Assembly: GCA_947179155.2 (NCBI GenBank)
Contig: OX359265.1
Coordinates: 3,147,501 to 3,211,500, forward strand
Source of the DNA: Hedera helix
Taxonomy: Eukaryota; Streptophyta; Magnoliopsida; Apiales; Araliaceae
Length of the DNA stretch: 64,000 nt
Direction of reading: 5' to 3'
A model generated the notes under the pieces. The model had not been told where the DNA came from. It made no database searches and was given only the letters and a program-made list of their open reading frames with translations. Shown one piece after another: positions 58,615 through 64,000 of the stretch (positions are counted from its first letter, which is position 1; each line of letters begins with the position of its first letter). Both the position numbers and the translations under genes were made by a program.

Positions 58615-59802
58615 AAATAAATATAATAAACATTAATACGGATGAAACTTTAATTACAATGTAACTTAAATAATATAATCAAACAATAAAAATATGATAC
58701 CCACAGGTAGCTAGAATAGATTATTACATTACATTACATCATAATGAATGACATTACATGAATATGAGTCAAACCAAAAGACAGACAGTTGAGTAATTAC
58801 AATCAAAAAAGGTGTGCAGGGTGATTACTTATTGATCAAGTAATTATATATTGCCGAGAAAATACCCCACCACAACTGCCACGAAAAACACCAAATAAAA
58901 TCCTCAAGTTTTGTCGTGTTGGGATGAGAACACACGCCCCTCTAAAGTCAAAACTCATACACATTATTTTGCCGTCGTAAAAATTTAAATTTTAATCTTT
59001 ATAATACATAATAAGATATGAAAATAATTATTGAGTCAAAACCTCTCTTTTTAAAACACTAAACGTAATAGGGTATACATGAAAAATAATAAAATAATAA
59101 TAATAATGGTTAAGTATAAATGATTTCTTCTTGTAAACAAGTTCAATATTGTTACATAAAATTAAATAATTTGGGTAGACAGTATAACAAATTAAAATGC
59201 TTTAACACGGCTATATATACCCACTTAATTAGAACAATATTAAAGTAATTAAGATATAAATATAATATGACGCTTAAATATTTAAAAAGCTTCAAGTATG
59301 TTATTTCAAATTCTTATTCATCTCTATATATAATAGTATTATACATTTATGAACTGCAAAATCTGCAATGGTATATACCAGTCTCTCCATTGACGGGGTT
59401 AATTAGAAATATGCCTATAAGAATACATGTGTTGATATTTGGTTTACCTGGATGCTTCCTTATTTTGGCTTTCTTCAACAAATAAAGATAGGATATTACT
59501 TGAGGACAAAATACATGTATTTTTATACAAATTAATCTTACTCAAATTCAAAAAACCCTTTCGGCCTGCAGCCAGCCAGCCACTAGTGGTATTATTTAGT
59601 AATTAATATCTATTAGCGAAAAACGTGTGACACATTTTTTTCATTATATATATATATATATATATAAAAGTGGGCTGATGTGATCAATTCTCAAGTCTTA
59701 GTTACTAGAGATGATTCGGTCAGTATTACAAACATGATAATAGTTAATAAGAACTAGCATTATTTTATTCAATATATATCATTATATAAAGAAATCTATC
59801 TC

Positions 59803-59843
<41 letters not shown>

Positions 59844-60592
59844 AAGTGGGGGCTGAAGTGATCAATTCTCAAGTATTGTATGAGGATGGTTTCATTTTCT
59901 TTATAGATTTAAAAAAACAAGAATTACAAGTTGGTTATGGTTGAATTTGATTAAGTTAAAGAATAGATTAATAGTGTCGTTAACTCGTGGTTTTATTATT
60001 AGCCTTTTAGCAAGTAAGCTATTTGAACTTTTATTTTAGCATAATAAAAAAGAAAATTTGATTAATCCTAAAATTAAAACAACATTTTCACCATTGCCTA
60101 ACACTTCCAATCCACATACACACTCCCTCCTGGAATTAAAAAGATTCTAATATTTGTTTTATAAATTACAACAAGATAAATAAAATAGTACATCATTATT
60201 TGTCCCCTCGGAGACATTTGTTAAATTAAATTGGAACAACATAGAAAAGATTAAACCTGGTCCTGCCAAGAATGAATGATACACATCTAACGACAAATGT
60301 TCCCAAAAAATAATAATAATATAGTACTCTATTTACAGCATATATAAACAGTGCAATATAACATTACAGTACCCCAATCATAGTCATTTAATGATTTAAA
60401 CCATGCATACTCCATCCATTTTACAAGAATAATTTTATTTGTTATTTTTTTTCTCAACAAAATAAGTTATTTTTTATTATTAATATAATAAAATAAAACA
60501 ATGTTTTTAAATTTGTCATTATAATATTATTATCATATAATTATTACTGAACAAAAGAATTTATTATTTTTATGGATAAATATGAAAAAATT

Positions 60593-60672
<80 letters not shown>

Positions 60673-60696
60673 TTTAAATTCTCATTATTATATACA
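58615..60696. other. AT-rich intergenic region
   Basis: No convincing gene. A 72-codon hydrophobic frame at 59267-59485 follows a GGCTATATATACCC box at 59209-59222. Two copies of a ~50-base block (TATATAAAAGTGGGCTGA, then GATCAATTCTCAAGT) lie near 59650-59700 and 59825-59878. A (TA)n tract occupies 60596-60670. Confidence 0.5.
60596..60670. repeat. (TA)n microsatellite
   Basis: About 75 bases of TA, the longest run in the window, 27 bases from the left end of the MULE-type element at 60697. Confidence 0.95.
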
Positions 60697-61289
60697 AGCT
60701 TAAATACACTTTAAACCTTTAATTTTTTGCTTTTACAACTTAAATCTTAATATTTGAACTTTAAGATATATATTAAACCTTAATGTCTTTAAAATTTTAT
60801 AATCGAACCTTTTGGCCACTAGATTTAGCATTTTTTTTTTATCAAAATAAGTCACGTGACTCGAAATAAAGGAGCAATTAATTTTTTTAAGGATATATAT
60901 CATTTATATATATATATATATATATTTTTTTTTTATCACATACTAATCACATGATTACAATTTTTAGTACTTCCAAAGATATTTAAGTTTCTCTATCAAT
61001 ATAGGCAATTAAGCCTATTAAGATTATATATATCATTTATATTACTTTCAATTTTTCTTCACCTCACACTAAACACGTGACTATAATTTTTTGTAATTTA
61101 CAAAGATATTTAATAGTGAAATTATCTATAATACTCTCATTCGGATCAATTATATTATACTCGATGACCAAAATGTTTAATTTATAAAAATTTAAAGACA
61201 TTAATTAAGCTTCACCGTTTTAATGTTAAAATATTAGGGTTTAAGTTATATAAAGTAAAAAACTTAAAATTTTAAAGTACATTTACACC
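60697..61289. mobile_element. MULE-type MITE (593 bp)
   Basis: Long terminal inverted repeats: AGCTTAAATACACTTTAAAC at the left and, from the right, GGTGTAAATGTACTTTAAAA, with similarity continuing about 100 bases inward. Flanking 9-mers TTATATACA and TTACATATA agree at 7 of 9. Non-coding. Confidence 0.55.
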
Positions 61290-62198
61290 TTACATATATA
61301 TCTTTATTATTTATAAATTATACAAATGGGATTCTTTCCTTATAAAACACCATTTAAATTGGGATGAAAAATAAATTAATGCCCCCACAACCTCGTCAAA
61401 GTTTGTCTTTATTTGGTTGGAGATGCATCCACTCTTTAGAATTTACGAAACTTCTCAATTTCCCTGAAGCGTTAATTTTATGATGTAATTCTGCACTCAC
61501 AATCCACGTGTTCAATATAAATATTAAATTGAACTAAAGTATATTATTATTATTAAATCAGAGTAAAAATAATATTATCAAAATAATAATTATTTTTTAA
61601 AATATTAAATATCGTTAGAATAATTATAAAAATATCATTAAACGTCTTATAATTTTTGCTTTGATTATATCAACTGTTTTTAATATTTACGTGAAAAAAA
61701 ACTTGTAAAATTATTATTTTATGTGAGAATAAATTTGTGGAAGTAATATTTTTTATTCTAAAAATATCATTCCTTATTAATATTATTATAATAATTATTT
61801 CCTAGTGCTTGATATTTTTAGTATGTTAATCTTATGTACCCACGTGTTAACCGACTCTGCATGCACACCATTACTGCACGACAAATTAAGAGTCGAAAAG
61901 CGCATTCAGCACAACGTTTTATTATTGAAAAAAATGGTTTGATTATACCAAAATTAATTAGATTTAAATATTGAAAAAATAAACAGTGTACAAAGGATGA
62001 CCACCAAAAGCCAGCCAAGCTCTAATATTATTAAATTCATGTGTACAAAAATGGCCAAGTCATATTCCCTTCCCCCCCCAATTTGACTTGTAAACCACCC
62101 TCTCCTCTTTCTCTGCCTCTTCCTTTTTGTTGATAAGGTCAACAAAACAAAGCTTATGCTATATCCTCCCCTTTGTTCATCTCCCCCTTTTCTTCCTC
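61290..62198. other. Upstream region of the last gene
   Basis: AT-rich to about 61820. 62060-62190 is pyrimidine-rich (CCCTTCCCCCCCC, then CCTCTCCTCTTTCTCTGCC), typical of plant core promoter Y-patches. No gene seen. Confidence 0.4.
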
Positions 62199-62208
62199 TA
62201 TATATATA
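62199..62208 (+). promoter_or_regulatory. TATA box of the syringolide-type gene
   Basis: CTATATATAT lies about 70 bases before the ATG, after a pyrimidine-rich stretch and followed by GAGAGAGAA. The distance suggests a 5' UTR of about 40 bases. Confidence 0.5.
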
Positions 62209-62269
62209 CAAATTATAGAGAGAGAATACTGAAAATTTTCTTTATTTAAATTTCTATTTGTTGTTGGCA

Positions 62270-63103
62270 ATGGAGAAATCATCATCTGTTAAGCCCAAAA
62301 ATAGGCTACTAAAATTGGCAGCCTCAGCTGTTACATTTCAAAACCCACCATTCAGCCCAAGTAAGGAAAAGAGATCATCGAATGCTATGCATAATATCAG
62401 AAAGGGATTTTCTGGGCCGATGATATCCATAATTCCGGCCGAAGCCCGATATAAATCAAGAAGCTCAAGCTTTGCGGCCCATGAACCGACGTCTCCCAAA
62501 ATCTCATGTATGGGCCAAATCAAGCAGAAGAAAAAGATGTGCAGTTTAAATAAGCAAAACCGGTTGCCGCCTCGGGATCATCAGTCTGTTTCTCATTCAA
62601 CTCCACTGGAGCAAGTCGATAATTCAAAAAAGGCCAAGGTCCTCAAATCTACCCAATCTTTTGCTGAAGTTAAGAAAACGAATCCGCAGCGTGTTCTTAA
62701 TTCGGTGCAATCGTTTAACGAGGGAAAGAAGAAGAAAACGTTCGTGATTCGGAATATATTTGCGAAAGCCGCGGTTAAAAAAGGTGATCATTCGGTTGAT
62801 GGATCGCCTAGTTTGGGGCAGCTGCAGCGATTTTCGAGCGGCCGGAATTCGTTGTCGAATTTTGATTGGACGGCGGCTCAGATTGCGCCGGATGATGACC
62901 GGAATTATCATTCGGATGAGGAGAGAGAAAGTGACAGAGAAGAAGAAGAGGAGGAGGAGGATTGTAAAATTGGTTTTTCTGCTCCTATGATAATGATAGG
63001 CGGATGTAAAGGGGTGGAATTGGAGCCAAGGAAAGAGATTAATTTGTGGAAGAGGAGAACTATGGCTCAACCTAAGCCTCTTCAACTGAATACTAAAAAT
63101 TAA
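62270..63103 (+). CDS. Syringolide-induced protein 14-1-1-like protein (277 aa)
   Basis: A single-exon frame from the first ATG (62270); codons 5' of it start only with TTG. The protein is basic in its first two thirds, with an acidic patch at residues 207-231 (SDEERES, then a run of Glu). Family landmarks: GFSGPMISIIPAEAR at 46-60, PTSPKISCMGQIK at 73-85, FSSGRNSLSNFDW at 188-200, and the C-terminal block LEPRKEINLWKRRTM at 251-265. These match the plant family named after the soybean syringolide-induced protein 14-1-1 and, from memory, Arabidopsis At1g76070. No catalytic domain, signal peptide or membrane segment is visible; basic clusters suggest a nuclear or membrane-associated protein. 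A short internal repeat (STQSFAEVKK and SVQSFNEGKK, residues 126-153) is present. Members respond to elicitors and stress; the molecular role is not known to me. Confidence 0.85.
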   Translation: MEKSSSVKPKNRLLKLAASAVTFQNPPFSPSKEKRSSNAMHNIRKGFSGPMISIIPAEARYKSRSSSFAAHEPTSPKISCMGQIKQKKKMCSLNKQNRLPPRDHQSVSHSTPLEQVDNSKKAKVLKSTQSFAEVKKTNPQRVLNSVQSFNEGKKKKTFVIRNIFAKAAVKKGDHSVDGSPSLGQLQRFSSGRNSLSNFDWTAAQIAPDDDRNYHSDEERESDREEEEEEEDCKIGFSAPMIMIGGCKGVELEPRKEINLWKRRTMAQPKPLQLNTKN

Positions 63104-63837
63104 TACCCTGGTGATATGAAGTTTTATTAACTCTACCCTTATTTATTTTTCAGAAGAGATATTTTTACATAATTTTTTAATATTTTTATATAAATTATCG
63201 TTATAAATTTATAGTAACAATTAAAATCGTCATTATAAATTTATAACAACATTTTTTATATAAAAATATCAAAAAATCTCGTAAATTTTATCTTTTTTTC
63301 TACGTTTCACTGTTGTTTAGTTTTTTTTTAGAGAGTAAGCTTGAAGATTGATTGTACATGAAAGGCCACCCACCAGAAGAAATTCAGACATTTCGTCTTT
63401 TATGTTTATTTATTTAGACTCTTTCTTTATGTTTAAGAATATTGTATATAAAATTATATATTACTTTACTATTATTATTATCATTTGTAGTGTAGCAGTG
63501 CTCTTTGTTCAATTTGTAGTGTAGCATTGCTCTTTGTTCATCCGGTAAGCAAAAATATAGCAGTCAAAGAAAGTCTTCCACAAGGTTAATCTTTGACTGC
63601 TCGCGCACAGGTACATATTTAATTTAAAAGTATATTTTAAAATTTCTTACTCTCGTCTTTTGAAATTAATTTAAAATATTTTTAAATTTAAAATTATCGT
63701 TAATTTATTTAATTTTAATCAATATAATAAAAAATACTATAAATTATTTATTTAAGAAGTACAACTAAATATAAAAATTATTGCTTATTTTTGAATTTGA
63801 AACATCTTAATTTAACTTTAAAAATTAATAATTGTCT
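63104..63837. other. Downstream flank with MITE remnant
   Basis: 3' flank of the last gene. 63480-63540 contains a tandem pair of TTTGTAGTGTAGCA(G/T)TGCTC units (period about 36). A Stowaway-like remnant spans about 63650-63836. No gene. Confidence 0.5.
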
Positions 63838-64000
63838 CAGGGCCGGTCATATAGTATAGAGAAAAAAATTTGGGCTTTAGATCTCATTTTAAGAAAGGTC
63901 CTAAATTTTTGAATACTATAAATAATCCATATAAAAAAGATCTCATAAAAATATAAGCCCAATTAATTTTTTAGGGTCCATAATCCAATTCAAATATTAA
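63838..64000 (+). mobile_element. Left end of a hAT-type MITE, cut by the window edge
   Basis: Begins CAGGGCCGGTCATATAG, a start common in plant hAT MITEs (CAGGGCCGGCC type), followed by AAATTTGGGCTTTAGA. The other end is outside the window. Confidence 0.45.

Noticed and set aside
62624..63085. 153-codon minus-strand frame opposite the last gene
   Set aside because: Shadow of the syringolide-type coding sequence; the plus-strand frame carries the family motifs.

Overview
The window is nuclear DNA from a dicot plant. The evidence is split genes with plant-type introns, a full-length RNA polymerase II largest-subunit gene of the plant NRPB1 type, and a dense load of plant LTR retrotransposons, MITEs and Mutator-like elements. 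The species cannot be named from the sequence. I recognise four host genes. Two encode LYR-motif mitochondrial proteins on the minus strand (28782-29264, and 33549-34315 with a likely upstream exon near 38721-38901). NRPB1 is on the plus strand (49304-57851, 14 coding exons, 1848 aa). A 277-aa homologue of the plant 'syringolide-induced protein 14-1-1' family is on the plus strand (62270-63103). A broken GRF-zinc-finger-like gene is at about 19261-20365.

Layout. 1-10083 reads as one minus-strand Ty3/gypsy (Tat-like) retrotransposon that runs off the left edge. It has a 2.3-kb LTR (7762-10083), a primer-binding site (7741-7759), a gag-like ORF with a duplicated zinc-knuckle block, and then, instead of pol, kilobases of repeat-rich sequence including a 1.8-kb satellite-like array (515-2295). 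A copia gag fragment lies at 10153-10565. 10812-13766 is a complete but decayed second gypsy element with both LTRs, again without pol and again with a tandem array between gag and the 3' LTR. 14494-18571 is a third gypsy element with gag and protease but no reverse transcriptase. 18580-24900 is AT-rich and holds the broken gene and several MITEs, two of them with exact 8-bp target-site duplications (TSDs).

24900-39000 holds the two LYR genes with MITEs, a solo LTR nested in a MITE, and a gypsy LTR fragment in the presumed first intron of the second LYR gene. 39756-41610 is a Mutator-like element (MULE) carrying gene-like sequence. 42624-48096 is a fourth gypsy element. Its internal region was hit by a copia element that is now a solo LTR with a perfect 5-bp TSD, and its 3' LTR was hit by a second MULE. 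NRPB1 follows with its own TATA box, and the syringolide-type gene ends the window.

The host genes do not form a pathway. The two LYR proteins belong to the mitochondrial Fe-S/respiratory-complex assembly family, NRPB1 is the catalytic core of Pol II, and the last gene is a stress-responsive protein of unknown mechanism. The most unusual features are the pol-less retrotransposons whose gag-to-LTR interval is filled with hairpin-bearing tandem arrays, perfect palindromes in an LTR U3 region, a duplicated terminal exon behind one LYR gene, two GC-AG introns in NRPB1, and frame-preserving small exons in the CTD-coding region of NRPB1.
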